Shown piece by piece: positions 1 to 8,435 of a DNA stretch of 38,890 nt. The DNA comes from a virus, in IMG/VR virus record IMGVR_UViG_3300025736_000071, positions 1-38,890 of that record; one strand, given 5' to 3'. Within the stretch, counting starts at the first letter, position 1. Every line of letters starts with the position of its first letter. A program made the translations under genes and the position numbers. Below the pieces are notes generated by a model. That model searched no databases. It saw only the letters and a program-made list of their open reading frames with translations, and had not been told where the DNA came from.

Positions 1-3000
1 AAATACTGGATCTGCTGCAGTTGAACCAAGTAGAACTTGTCCGTTTGTTCCAACCGTTAAGGGAGTAATTGCTCCAGTTCCAGATCCAACAAGCACCGAA
101 TGATCTTCTAGAGTTGATGCACCTGTTCCACCATATTCAACAGCAAGGTCAGTTGTAAGCTGTAAGTCATCTATAATAACTTGTCCGGTTCCCTTAGCAG
201 TGATATTAATATCTATATCTGCATCAGTTCCGTCAGCTAATAAAGATGTGCCTGAAAGTGTTACGCCTGCTGCATCAACGTTTGTATCAAATGTAGTCGC
301 ATTAACAGTAGTCGCAGTAATTGTTGTAAATGTTGGTGTTGAACTCCATGTTGGATCAGCCCCAGTGTTACCGACTAATACCTCACCAGTTGCACCCTCA
401 GCAGTAACTGTAAGATCTCCTGCTCCATTACCTACCAATACGCCATTATCTGTAAATGTAGATACGCCTGTGCCACCCTCTGAAACATCAAGATCGTTAT
501 TTAAAGTGATAACACCTGCACTTGTCATGGTGAATAAATCTGTACCAGCTGAAGGTGTTGCTCCAGTAGTGATCTTAAAATTATCACTGTCTGAGTTATC
601 AATACCTACTGAATATGTTCCTGCACCTGTAACTAAGTAATTTGTATATGGGTCACCAGTTGAAGTTGATCCACCAACAGACGTGCACACACAAGCATTT
701 GATGCCGTAGCTGTGTTATCTGTATTTGCAACAGTTATATTTCTATTGCCTGCTGCCGTAGGGCCACTGCAAATCATATCACCATCAATTGGGCTTTTAA
801 CTTCATAGAAGATGCCACCAGCAGCCACACTAGCACCATCAGCAGCAACAACATCATCAAATATTACAGTTACAGTTGCACCAGCACCAACAAGGTATGA
901 ATAACTTGAACCTCCAACATCAACTACACGAACATGATTAAAAAAGAATCTAGATTCTGAAGCTGTATCAGCACTAAAGAAACCATATCCAGTATTAGCT
1001 GCACCAACAGTAACGTGAATAGTATTTCTAAAAAACTCACTGCTTGTTCCAGTACCACCAAGATATGCTAAACCAACTACGATTGTAGAATCTGAATCAG
1101 CAACAGTAATAATACAATCGTGAATTTCAAAATTACCAGTAGATGCTGTATCGATACCTATACCACTTACCAAAGCTGTACCACTGTTAGAAACTGTTAA
1201 ATCTTCAATAAGACTTAATGAAACGAGTCCACCATCTGCAGTTGCAAATGCTCCTTTATTGGCAGTTCCACCACCATTGCCGGTATGATAGTAATATGCT
1301 TTTCCGAGAATAACAGATAACGTTCCAGCTCCAGTTACTCTACCAACGCCAGGTTGCGCTACAGCAGCTATATCAGCAGCAGAAGTCATAGATATTTGGC
1401 ATTCTTTAAATGAACATACACCGGTAGAACCCTCAACTGTCCATATAGCTGAAGTTGCTGCCGTACAACTAATTCCAAAGAATTTATATTGGATTCCAGA
1501 AAATGTTGCGAAGTCAATAACATTAGCATCTGCCTGAGTAATAATACAATTGCTTGGTTTTCCTTGCGCTAGTATAGTTACATTATTGGCAGCATGCGTA
1601 ATCGTTTCTGTATATGTTCCAGGATAAACAATAATTGTATCACCGGCTGCGGCTGCAGTTACGGCTGCTTGAATAGTTAATTTAGCTTCTGATGGACATA
1701 ATCCACTGTTAGCATCATCACCATGTTTACCAACATAAAGCATATTGTCTTGATCGAAATCAACTGAAGATACAAAACCAGTCGCATCTGCTTTAAGATA
1801 ACCATCAGTAATACTAGGGAATTGAACTGTTCCTGTAGCTTTAAGATTAACATCTGCAATAACTGCACCACCAGCTCTTACATTGCCCATAGTGGCTCGA
1901 ATATTGCCCGTGGTTGAATTTATTCCAGTTCCAGCCGTGATTGTCGTTGCGGCAGTAATCGTTGTACCTGCGTAAATTGAACCAAATGGAGCTGTAATAT
2001 TTCCAAGTGATGAAACAACATCACCAGTTGCTGCAATAATATCATTACCAGCAGTTACGTCTCCAATAGACGCTGTAACGTTTCCTGTCAGAGCAGTTAT
2101 GCCACCAGCAGAAACGACATAACTACCAGCACTTAAATAACCTAGGGTAGATACAACATTTCCAGCAGATGATGTAATATTTCCAGCAGCTTTGATATAT
2201 CCCGAAACTTCTTCATAACCAGCTAAAACTTTTAGGTTTCCTGTTGTAACAGTTAAGCCTGTTCCAGCTGTGATTGTTGATCCAGCTGACATAAGTCCAG
2301 ATGCTGTAACGTTTCCTGCTAACGCAGCGATATTTCCAGCAGTTGATGTGATATTTGTTCCTGCTGTAATTGTTGTTCCAGCTGACATTAATCCAGAAGC
2401 TGTCATGTTTCCTGATACTGCAACAATATTGCCAATTGTAGACGTTATTCCAGTTCCTGCAGTAATTGTTGATCCAGCTGACATTAAACCTGAGGCTGTA
2501 ACATTTCCTACTAATGCAGCAATGTTTCCAGTGGTTGATGTGATATCTGTTCCAGCTGTTAATGACCCTGTAACTGATGGACTTGCATCAAGATTAATTG
2601 TGACGATTGCACCAGCACCAGATGTATTTATATTTAAACCACCAGCCATTGTTATCGCACTAGCTGCTACCGACGCATCACCAGCATCAGTATGAAATGT
2701 AGCTGGAGCACCAAATGATTCTAAATTAATAGAGTTAACACCTGGTGTAATAGTAATAGATCCACTAGTAGAAGTTATACTTGCCCAGGTAACATCTGCA
2801 CCTGTAGCACCAATTAATAATTGTCCATTTAATCCATTAATAGAAGAAATGACACCTGTTGAACTTGATTGAAGCATGCCCCGTGAAAGGCTGCTTAATG
2901 TTGTGGTTCCAAGTGAAGTTATACCTCCAGCGTTAACAGTTAATCCAGTTCCTGCAGTAACTGTAGTTCCGGCAATTACCGGTCCAGTGCTAGCTTGAAC

Positions 3001-3597
3001 AGATCCTGTAGCTGAAATAATATCATCTCTTGCTGTAATTTTTCCTGCGTTTACTACAATATTACCCGTAGTTACTATAACGCCAGTTCCCGCAATTAGT
3101 TTTAATCCAGCTGTAACATTTCCAGCCGTTGCATAGATATCGCCTACAGTTGTAATAATATCGCCTGTAGCAACAACATCTCCACCTGTTTTTAAATCGC
3201 CAATGGTTGCTATAATGTCACCCAATGAAGCAATTATATTTCCAGTTGTGGAGGTTATTCCTGTGCCAGCCGTAATTGATCCTGCAACAGAAGGGCTGCT
3301 GTCTAAATTAACTGTTACAATTGATCCTGCACCAGATGTATTAAGATTCGAACCACCAGCAACAGTAATTACACCAAGCGAAGGAGTTGCCGATCCCGCA
3401 TCGGTATCATATGTATCAGCAACTGATCCAGAAATTGAAATCTCTAAAAGGTTAGATCCTGGCGTACCCGTTACTACTACTGTTCCAATTCCCTGAATAT
3501 CAACATTCCCAAGCGACGGCCCAACGGCTCCTCCAGCATCACCAGTTAAAGTTGAGATAGATGTACTTTGTTGATAAAATTGACCCATTTGTGACAT
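1..3597 (-). CDS. Giant tail fibre with beta-helix core (partial, C-terminal end off the window)
   Basis: Open from an ATG at 3597 (AAGGAG about 7 bases upstream) to the left edge, 1199 codons, no stop seen. Three parts are visible. Residues about 1-600 are glycine/threonine repeats of the type AGTGITSTTGNI. Residues about 617-900 look like a right-handed parallel beta-helix of the pectate-lyase/DUF1565 kind, starting MLYVGKHGDDANSG and followed by GDTIIVYPGTYTE. From about 1040 on there are GGTGxSTxxDxxVLVGxG repeats common in phage tail fibres. It is a paralogue of the fibre at 5042-7801: both carry a NGQLLIG motif and a DASPSVxGSLTA motif. Inferred role: receptor-binding or exopolysaccharide-contacting fibre. 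The beta-helix could have depolymerase activity, but no catalytic residues could be assigned. It is the last gene of a unit that begins at 4921. Confidence 0.85.
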   Translation of the reverse strand, partial: MSQMGQFYQQSTSISTLTGDAGGAVGPSLGNVDIQGIGTVVVTGTPGSNLLEISISGSVADTYDTDAGSATPSLGVITVAGGSNLNTSGAGSIVTVNLDSSPSVAGSITAGTGITSTTGNIIASLGDIIATIGDLKTGGDVVATGDIITTVGDIYATAGNVTAGLKLIAGTGVIVTTGNIVVNAGKITARDDIISATGSVQASTGPVIAGTTVTAGTGLTVNAGGITSLGTTTLSSLSRGMLQSSSTGVISSINGLNGQLLIGATGADVTWASITSTSGSITITPGVNSINLESFGAPATFHTDAGDASVAASAITMAGGLNINTSGAGAIVTINLDASPSVTGSLTAGTDITSTTGNIAALVGNVTASGLMSAGSTITAGTGITSTIGNIVAVSGNMTASGLMSAGTTITAGTNITSTAGNIAALAGNVTASGLMSAGSTITAGTGLTVTTGNLKVLAGYEEVSGYIKAAGNITSSAGNVVSTLGYLSAGSYVVSAGGITALTGNVTASIGDVTAGNDIIAATGDVVSSLGNITAPFGSIYAGTTITAATTITAGTGINSTTGNIRATMGNVRAGGAVIADVNLKATGTVQFPSITDGYLKADATGFVSSVDFDQDNMLYVGKHGDDANSGLCPSEAKLTIQAAVTAAAAGDTIIVYPGTYTETITHAANNVTILAQGKPSNCIITQADANVIDFATFSGIQYKFFGISCTAATSAIWTVEGSTGVCSFKECQISMTSAADIAAVAQPGVGRVTGAGTLSVILGKAYYYHTGNGGGTANKGAFATADGGLVSLSLIEDLTVSNSGTALVSGIGIDTASTGNFEIHDCIITVADSDSTIVVGLAYLGGTGTSSEFFRNTIHVTVGAANTGYGFFSADTASESRFFFNHVRVVDVGGSSYSYLVGAGATVTVIFDDVVAADGASVAAGGIFYEVKSPIDGDMICSGPTAAGNRNITVANTDNTATASNACVCTSVGGSTSTGDPYTNYLVTGAGTYSVGIDNSDSDNFKITTGATPSAGTDLFTMTSAGVITLNNDLDVSEGGTGVSTFTDNGVLVGNGAGDLTVTAEGATGEVLVGNTGADPTWSSTPTFTTITATTVNATTFDTNVDAAGVTLSGTSLLADGTDADIDINITAKGTGQVIIDDLQLTTDLAVEYGGTGASTLEDHSVLVGSGTGAITPLTVGTNGQVLLGSTAADPVF

Positions 3598-3621
3598 GGC
3601 AGACTCCTTTTATATAATTTT

Positions 3622-3963
3622 TTAGTAATCAGCACCGTGTATAACCGTTACATATACGGAACCAGAGGTAGGAGCTGCAGTGTCTTCTTTTACATAAATA
3701 CGTTTTCCTTCAGATAAGAAAAATCCTTGAGGGACTGTTTTATTAGATGCAATATCCAATAAAAGAAACCCATTTGCAGCAAGTGGAAAATGGTCGTTAA
3801 TTCCATCGAATGAAAATAATAATAATTTATCAGTAAGGTTTTGAACATGTAGTATTCGAGTAGCATGCGTAATAGCTGTACCAACTCCCATATACGCAGC
3901 ACCAATGGATGCGAAACCAAGTTTTCTTAGTGGTTCGGCAGCCATTCTGATTTCAAATGACAT
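3622..3963 (-). CDS. Small beta-rich virion protein, copy 3 of a tandem family
   Basis: 113 aa. It shares with the two genes on its right the core SFDGINDH, a KRIYVK strand and a closing VYVT strand, so it belongs to a three-copy tandem family. It is the most divergent copy: its N-terminus (MSFEIRMAAEPLRK) differs and it lacks the MSV start of the other two. It lies 24 bases upstream of the giant fibre and downstream of a GC-rich hairpin. The compact beta-strand pattern and its place among fibre genes suggest a structural or decoration role; the family is not recognised by name. Confidence 0.7.
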   Translation of the reverse strand: MSFEIRMAAEPLRKLGFASIGAAYMGVGTAITHATRILHVQNLTDKLLLFSFDGINDHFPLAANGFLLLDIASNKTVPQGFFLSEGKRIYVKEDTAAPTSGSVYVTVIHGADY

Positions 3964-3981
3964 AACATTTCCCCTTTTTTA

Positions 3982-4023
3982 AACGACTGATCCCCGAAGG
4001 ATCCCCGGCGGGGACCAGTCGTT
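3982..4023 (-). other. GC-rich hairpin between paralogous small genes
   Basis: Two nested stems, AACGACTG with CAGTCGTT outside and CCCCG with CGGGG inside, in a region otherwise poor in G and C. It sits between the stop at 4026 and the start at 3963 of two co-directional genes. There is no good T-run on either side, so it looks more like an attenuator or RNA-stability element that changes the ratio of upstream to downstream products than a full terminator. Confidence 0.55.
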
Positions 4024-4025
4024 AC

Positions 4026-4355
4026 TTAATTTAAACGTCTGTAATATCCAAATACGTATAAGTTTCCTATGCTTGCTGTTCCTCGTACATAGATTTTTGT
4101 ACGCTTCGAGAATGACACAGTATCGTTATCTCTATCGTATCCATAAATCTCAAGAGATCTTCCTGGCCATAAAAATTCATGGTCAGTTATACCATCAAAA
4201 CTAACCAGTATTTGTCCCTTTGTATGATTAAAAATACGCACAAGAAAACACGCATTGCTTAATCCAGATGTGTTAACAGCTTGATATCCAGCTAATAATG
4301 ATGCACTTGAAAATGTTGAAATTGTTTCTTCATTGATAGCATTAGTAACACTCAT
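4026..4355 (-). CDS. Small beta-rich virion protein, copy 2 of a tandem family
   Basis: 109 aa. It aligns along its whole length with the 111-aa protein encoded just upstream: MSV start, CFLVRIFN, VSFDGITDHEF, LEIYGYDRDND, KIYVRGT and a final VFGYYRR. No signal peptide or membrane segment. It ends just before a GC-rich hairpin, which may set its level against copy 3. Inferred structural or decoration protein; no family name can be given from sequence alone. Confidence 0.72.
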   Translation of the reverse strand: MSVTNAINEETISTFSSASLLAGYQAVNTSGLSNACFLVRIFNHTKGQILVSFDGITDHEFLWPGRSLEIYGYDRDNDTVSFSKRTKIYVRGTASIGNLYVFGYYRRLN

Positions 4356-4372
4356 TATTTCACCTAACTGTA

Positions 4373-4708
4373 TTAGATACCTTGTGGACGATTATAACCA
4401 GATAAATAGACTAATCCTGTTCCAGCGCCGATGCCTTTTATATAGATCTTTAATCCCTTTGGAAATTCAGCACGGTCATTCGAATATAACAATCCACGAA
4501 TTTCAACAGTTTCACCTATTGGAACATAGTCATGTGACGTAGCTCCATCATAACTTACCGTAACATCCTTATTAGATTCATTAATAATACGGATTAAAAA
4601 ACATGATTCATCTAATCCATTAGTATTAATAACCTTAAATGCTGTTGATAACCCTGTTGTGTTAAATGAAGTAAGTTCAATAGGGCGAATTGAATTTTTA
4701 ACACTCAT
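4373..4708 (-). CDS. Small beta-rich virion protein, copy 1 of a tandem family
   Basis: 111 aa. First copy of the tandem family: MSV start, CFLIRIIN, VSYDGATSHDY, VEIRGLLYSNDR, KIYIKG and VYLSGYNRP. The spacing of these strands is the same as in copy 2, so the pair arose by duplication. It follows a 66-aa gene by 12 bases and is probably co-transcribed with the two other copies and the giant fibre. Likely virion-associated, from position and composition only. Confidence 0.72.
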   Translation of the reverse strand: MSVKNSIRPIELTSFNTTGLSTAFKVINTNGLDESCFLIRIINESNKDVTVSYDGATSHDYVPIGETVEIRGLLYSNDRAEFPKGLKIYIKGIGAGTGLVYLSGYNRPQGI

Positions 4709-4720
4709 TTCTTATTTCCT

Positions 4721-4921
4721 TTATTCGTGGTCAGCAACTACTTCTTCTTCTTCTTTTTTATTTGTTGCTGCTGCTTTGTCTGCTAATTCAACAATTTGAC
4801 GAAGAATTGAAAATGCTGCGTCATAACATTCTCCAAGAGGTGCGCCGATTGGCATTTCAAATCTGAATGTACGATCTTCTTTTTCTACGACGATCATCAT
4901 TACTGGTTGCATGTTTTCCAT
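4721..4921 (-). CDS. Small acidic phage protein, first gene of the left fibre operon
   Basis: 66 aa with AAAGGAG in front of the ATG. The N-terminal half (MIVVEKEDRTFRFEMPIG, then GECYDAAF) looks like a compact alpha/beta fold; the C-terminus is a lysine/glutamate-rich tail (KKEEEEVV). No catalytic motif. It is the first gene after the terminator at 5001-5038, so it leads the unit that ends in the giant fibre. Its function is unknown; as a small protein ahead of fibre genes, a fibre assembly or chaperone role is possible but not shown. Confidence 0.7.
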   Translation of the reverse strand: MENMQPVMMIVVEKEDRTFRFEMPIGAPLGECYDAAFSILRQIVELADKAAATNKKEEEEVVADHE

Positions 4922-4957
4922 AAGACTCCTTTGTGTAAGATATTAATTATTACTACT

Positions 4958-4984
4958 AGTATAATTCTATCACGATCTTGTCAT
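4958..4984 (-). promoter_or_regulatory. Possible promoter of the left fibre operon
   Basis: On the minus strand ATGACA and TATACT are separated by 15 bases, shorter than the ideal 17. It lies between the terminator at 5001-5038 and the first gene of the next unit, where a new promoter is expected. The call rests on that position plus a good -10 box. Confidence 0.4.
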
Positions 4985-5000
4985 TATTTTATACAAATTT

Positions 5001-5038
5001 AAAAGATTGGAGGGAGCCGAAACTCCCTCCAATCTTTT
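5001..5038 (-). terminator. Rho-independent terminator after the 919-aa fibre
   Basis: Perfect 16-base-pair stem (arms 5001-5016 and 5023-5038, sequence AAAAGATTGGAGGGAG) with a 6-base loop, followed on the minus strand by a T-rich stretch. It begins 3 bases after the stop of the fibre gene, so it ends that transcript. Confidence 0.9.
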
Positions 5039-5041
5039 AAA

Positions 5042-7801
5042 TTATGAAGCTGTTGTTAAAGCAGCCCACGCAGTTGATCCATCAGTGTTGATATAAGCAC
5101 GATCGTTTGTTGTTGATCCATCAGTTCTTAAATATAGAGAACCCTTAGGCGCTGTTACTGATCCTGAAGGAGATCCTGCACCATCAATAACTTTAACACC
5201 AGATCCACAAATGAATCCTTTAGTTGCTGTTGCTGCTTCGACATCGCCAGCTGCAGATGTAACATTACCAGTTGTAGCTGTAACTCCTGTTCCACCAGTT
5301 ACGGTTGTTCCAGCAGATACTGCGCCAGCAGTTGCTGTAACATTACCTGTCGTTGCTGTAACTCCAGTTCCAGCAGTCATTGTTGTATTAGCATTAACTT
5401 GTCCAGCGGATGCTGCAATATTACCTGTTGTAGCTGTGATGCCCGTGCCTGCTACAACCGTTGTTGCAACGCCACATCCACCTAAAGTAGCTACGAATCC
5501 ACCAGCATCAGCTGTGATATCACCTGTAGTAGCAGCTATTCCCGTGCCTGCAGTTACTGTTGTTGCAAAACTACCGGCACCAGCCGTGGCTACTAAGTCA
5601 CCAGCATCAGCTGTAATATTTCCCAAAGTAGAACTAATTCCTGTGCCAGCTGTCATTGTTGTAGCAACACTACCAGCTCCAGCTGTAGCAACTAAGTCGC
5701 CAGCGTCAGCAGTAATATTTCCTAAAGTAGAAGAAATTCCTGTGCCAGCTGTCATTGTTGTAGCAACACTACCGGAACCAGCTGTAGAAACTAAATTTCC
5801 TGCATCGGCTGTAATATCACCTGTAGTTGCTGAAACGCCTGTTCCACCAGTTACCGTTGTTGCTGCAGCTACTGAACCGGCTACTGAAGTAATATTACCA
5901 AGTGTAGCTACCAAATTGCCTGCATCAGCTGTAATATCTCCTGTCGTAGCAGATATGCCTGTTCCTGCTGTCATTGTTGTAGCAACAGATCCAGCACCAG
6001 CTGTAGCAATTAAATCACCAGCGTCGGCTGTGATGTTACCTAAAGTAGAACTGATACCCGTTCCTGCCGTTACTGTTGTAGCAAAGCTACCTGCACCAGC
6101 CGTAGAAACTATGTCACCAGCATCAGATGTAATATCACCCAAAGTAGAACTGATACCCGTTCCCGCAGTTACTGTTGTAGCAGCACTTACTGAACTTGCA
6201 GCAGAATCAATGCTACCTAATGTAGCTACTAAGTTACCAGCGTCAGCAGTAATATTGCCTGTAGTAGCAGCTATTCCCGTGCCTGCAGTTACTGTTGTTG
6301 CAAAACTACCGGCACCAGCCGTGGCTACTAAGTCACCAGCATCAGCTGTAATATTTCCCAAAGTAGAACTAATTCCTGTTCCTGCTGTAAGTGTTGTAGC
6401 AACACTACCAGAACCAGCTGTAGCAACTAAGTTGCCTGCATCGGCTGTAATATCACCAGTTGTAGCAGCAATGCCAGTTCCAGCAGTTACTGTTGTAGCA
6501 AAGCTACCTGCACCAGCTGAAGCTGTAATATCACCTGTTGTTGATGTGATACCAGTTCCGGCAACCACGGTTGTTGCAACTCCGCAACCACCTAATGTAG
6601 CGACAAGGTCGCCAGCATCGGCAGTAATATCGCCTGTAGTTGCAGCGATTCCTGTGCCTGCAGTTACTGTTGTAGCAAAGCTACCCGCACCAACCGTAGA
6701 GACTATGTCACCGGCATCTGATGTAATATTGCCTGTAGTTGCAGATATGCCTGTTCCTGATGTAATCGTTGTTGCTGCTGATACTGATCCAGCTGCAGAT
6801 GAAATATTACCAAGTGTGGCTACTAAGTTGCCTGCTGAAGCTGTAATGTGTCCTGTGGTTGCCGTAATTCCTGTGCCAGCCGTAACTGTTGTAGCTGCTT
6901 GTACATTTCCTACTACAGCAACAAAATTTCCAGCAGAAGCTGTAATATTTCCTGTGGTTGCAACAAGGCCTGTTCCACCAGTGACTGTTGTTGCGGCTTG
7001 AATATTTCCAAGAGTCGCAATAAGGTTTCCGGCAGCAGATGTGATATTTCCTGTTGTCGAACTAATTCCTGTACCAGCTGTAATAGTTGTTGAAGCTGTA
7101 ACTGCTCCACCAAGAGAAGCGATTGTTCCTGCGGTAGCAGAAATATTTGTAGCAGCTGTTAAAGAACCTGCAACTGATGGACTTGCATCAAGTGCTACTG
7201 TAACTGTTTGACCAACTGCAGATGTTGTTAAGTTAGATCCACCAAGAATATTAACATCGCCAGCAACAGGATTAGCTGTACCACCGTCTGTTGTATTTTT
7301 AGTAACACCAGCCGCACCACCTGTATCAAGGTTAATGCCACCAGCTGTTTCTGTAATAACAATAGATCCACCAAAAGATGTTATGCTTGCAAAAGCAGGC
7401 GCAGCACCTGTTGATCCAATAAGTAATTGACCATTTGTTCCAGTAACTGATGAAATAACACCTGCTGCTGTTGAACGAAGAACACCAAAGCCAAATGTGC
7501 CAATCGTAAGTGTTCCAGCTGTCATTTGTAAACTACTACCAGCTGTAATTTTTCCTGTGGTTGTTACTGTTGTAAAAGATCCACTTCCACCACCAGCATT
7601 AACCCATGTTGCTGAATTTCCAGCTAAACCTGTTAAGAAATATGCATCGTTGCCTGTTTTATCAATCCAAACAGTTCCCAACTCAGCTTTATCGCCTGTT
7701 GCTGGAGCACGGCTTGCAATGATAGGCTCTTGATATAATCCTTTTAGTATTTGGGGATCAAATACTGAGGCTGTCACACCTCTGTTATGAATATTAGCCA
7801 T
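5042..7801 (-). CDS. 919-aa repeat fibre protein
   Basis: Start ATG at 7801 with AAAGGAGA upstream. Residues 1-75 form a head-like domain (RAPATGDKAELGTVWI, then GNSATWVNAG) that recurs in the 73-aa protein at 38078-38299. Residues about 200-840 are tandem units of roughly 20-34 residues built on TTVTAGTGIxxTTGDITADAG and closing in LVAT; serine, valine and phenylalanine variants alternate. The C-terminus (PKGSLYLRTDGSTTND, then STAWAAL) is a motif common at the ends of phage fibres. Such repeats usually form long trimeric beta-structured shafts. It is a paralogue of the giant fibre at the left edge. It has its own terminator. Function inferred: adhesion fibre or side fibre. Confidence 0.85.
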   Translation of the reverse strand: MANIHNRGVTASVFDPQILKGLYQEPIIASRAPATGDKAELGTVWIDKTGNDAYFLTGLAGNSATWVNAGGGSGSFTTVTTTGKITAGSSLQMTAGTLTIGTFGFGVLRSTAAGVISSVTGTNGQLLIGSTGAAPAFASITSFGGSIVITETAGGINLDTGGAAGVTKNTTDGGTANPVAGDVNILGGSNLTTSAVGQTVTVALDASPSVAGSLTAATNISATAGTIASLGGAVTASTTITAGTGISSTTGNITSAAGNLIATLGNIQAATTVTGGTGLVATTGNITASAGNFVAVVGNVQAATTVTAGTGITATTGHITASAGNLVATLGNISSAAGSVSAATTITSGTGISATTGNITSDAGDIVSTVGAGSFATTVTAGTGIAATTGDITADAGDLVATLGGCGVATTVVAGTGITSTTGDITASAGAGSFATTVTAGTGIAATTGDITADAGNLVATAGSGSVATTLTAGTGISSTLGNITADAGDLVATAGAGSFATTVTAGTGIAATTGNITADAGNLVATLGSIDSAASSVSAATTVTAGTGISSTLGDITSDAGDIVSTAGAGSFATTVTAGTGISSTLGNITADAGDLIATAGAGSVATTMTAGTGISATTGDITADAGNLVATLGNITSVAGSVAAATTVTGGTGVSATTGDITADAGNLVSTAGSGSVATTMTAGTGISSTLGNITADAGDLVATAGAGSVATTMTAGTGISSTLGNITADAGDLVATAGAGSFATTVTAGTGIAATTGDITADAGGFVATLGGCGVATTVVAGTGITATTGNIAASAGQVNANTTMTAGTGVTATTGNVTATAGAVSAGTTVTGGTGVTATTGNVTSAAGDVEAATATKGFICGSGVKVIDGAGSPSGSVTAPKGSLYLRTDGSTTNDRAYINTDGSTAWAALTTAS
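5280..7120 (-). repeat. Tandem in-frame repeats coding for the fibre shaft
   Basis: More than 20 degenerate in-frame copies of a roughly 60-100 base unit. Some copies are almost identical at the DNA level (for example the stretches near 5550 and 6300), while others have drifted. Near-identical non-adjacent copies point to ongoing recombination or gene conversion inside the shaft. The same composition opens a long false reading frame on the other strand. Confidence 0.8.
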
Positions 7802-7982
7802 ATAATTCTCCTTTATGAAAATAGATATATACTACTAGATCAATTAAACAGAGCCATCTGGCAATATGCAAAGCTTTTAAAAGATTCTATGGACAAGAAC
7901 ATCGTTACACTGTAGGTTCTCATTATGTATACACTTATTTTTACTATATTTTTTGCTTTATTAGTTTTCATAAATATCAGAA

Positions 7983-8432
7983 ATGAATGGTGTAAGCGTG
8001 GATGAATCAACGATAAAACGATTTGAACGTTTAGTTATTAAACACGACGATGGTTGCTGGGGATGGAGTGGAACATCAACACATAACGGATACGCGCGAA
8101 TATTTTATAAAAATAACAGCGTTGGTGCCCATCGAGTAAGTTGGCTTATTTATCGAGGAGAAATTGCTCCTCAATCTTCAATATTACATACCTGCGATAA
8201 GCTTATATGCACAAATCCTGATCATTTATATATGGCTCAATATGGACAAAGATCGTCACATATAAAATCTAATACCATTGCAAATAAAAAAATGGGAAGA
8301 AAACGATTGCATATTGATATACCATCTGAGTTATATAACTACCTACATGAAATTACTTCAAACCGAAATTGCACCATTACTAAATATATGCTCAGAATGA
8401 TTGTTGAAAAACTGTCATGCGAAAGAAAATAA
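7983..8432 (+). CDS. HNH endonuclease with C-terminal ribbon-helix-helix-like segment
   Basis: 149 aa. Residues about 20-95 match the HNH_3 type: CWGWSG, NGYARIF, AHRVSWLIYRGEI, LHTCDKLICTNPDHLYM; the conserved histidines and the C/C/NPxHL motif are all present. Residues about 103-145 (RKRLHIDIPSELYNYL, then ITKYMLRMIVEKL) resemble a ribbon-helix-helix DNA-binding unit. The gene is divergent from the fibre gene and ends 3 bases before the large terminase. It may be a free-standing homing endonuclease, but an HNH beside TerL also recalls HNH proteins that take part in DNA packaging in some phages. The start has only a weak Shine-Dalgarno sequence. Confidence 0.85.
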   Translation: MNGVSVDESTIKRFERLVIKHDDGCWGWSGTSTHNGYARIFYKNNSVGAHRVSWLIYRGEIAPQSSILHTCDKLICTNPDHLYMAQYGQRSSHIKSNTIANKKMGRKRLHIDIPSELYNYLHEITSNRNCTITKYMLRMIVEKLSCERK

Positions 8433-8435
8433 TTT

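Noticed and set aside
5211-7001. Long plus-strand open frame (596 codons) of valine/proline/alanine repeats
   Set aside because: It is exactly antisense to the repeat shaft of the 919-aa fibre; the repeat composition keeps the opposite strand free of stops. It has no ribosome site, and similar false frames lie opposite the left-edge fibre (200-640, 2270-2695, 3203-3496).
5280-7120. Regular repeats considered as a CRISPR array
   Set aside because: Units are in-frame, protein-coding, degenerate and without unique spacers or cas genes.
1-7801. Diversity-generating retroelement acting on the fibres
   Set aside because: No reverse transcriptase gene and no template/variable repeat pair with adenine-specific changes was seen.
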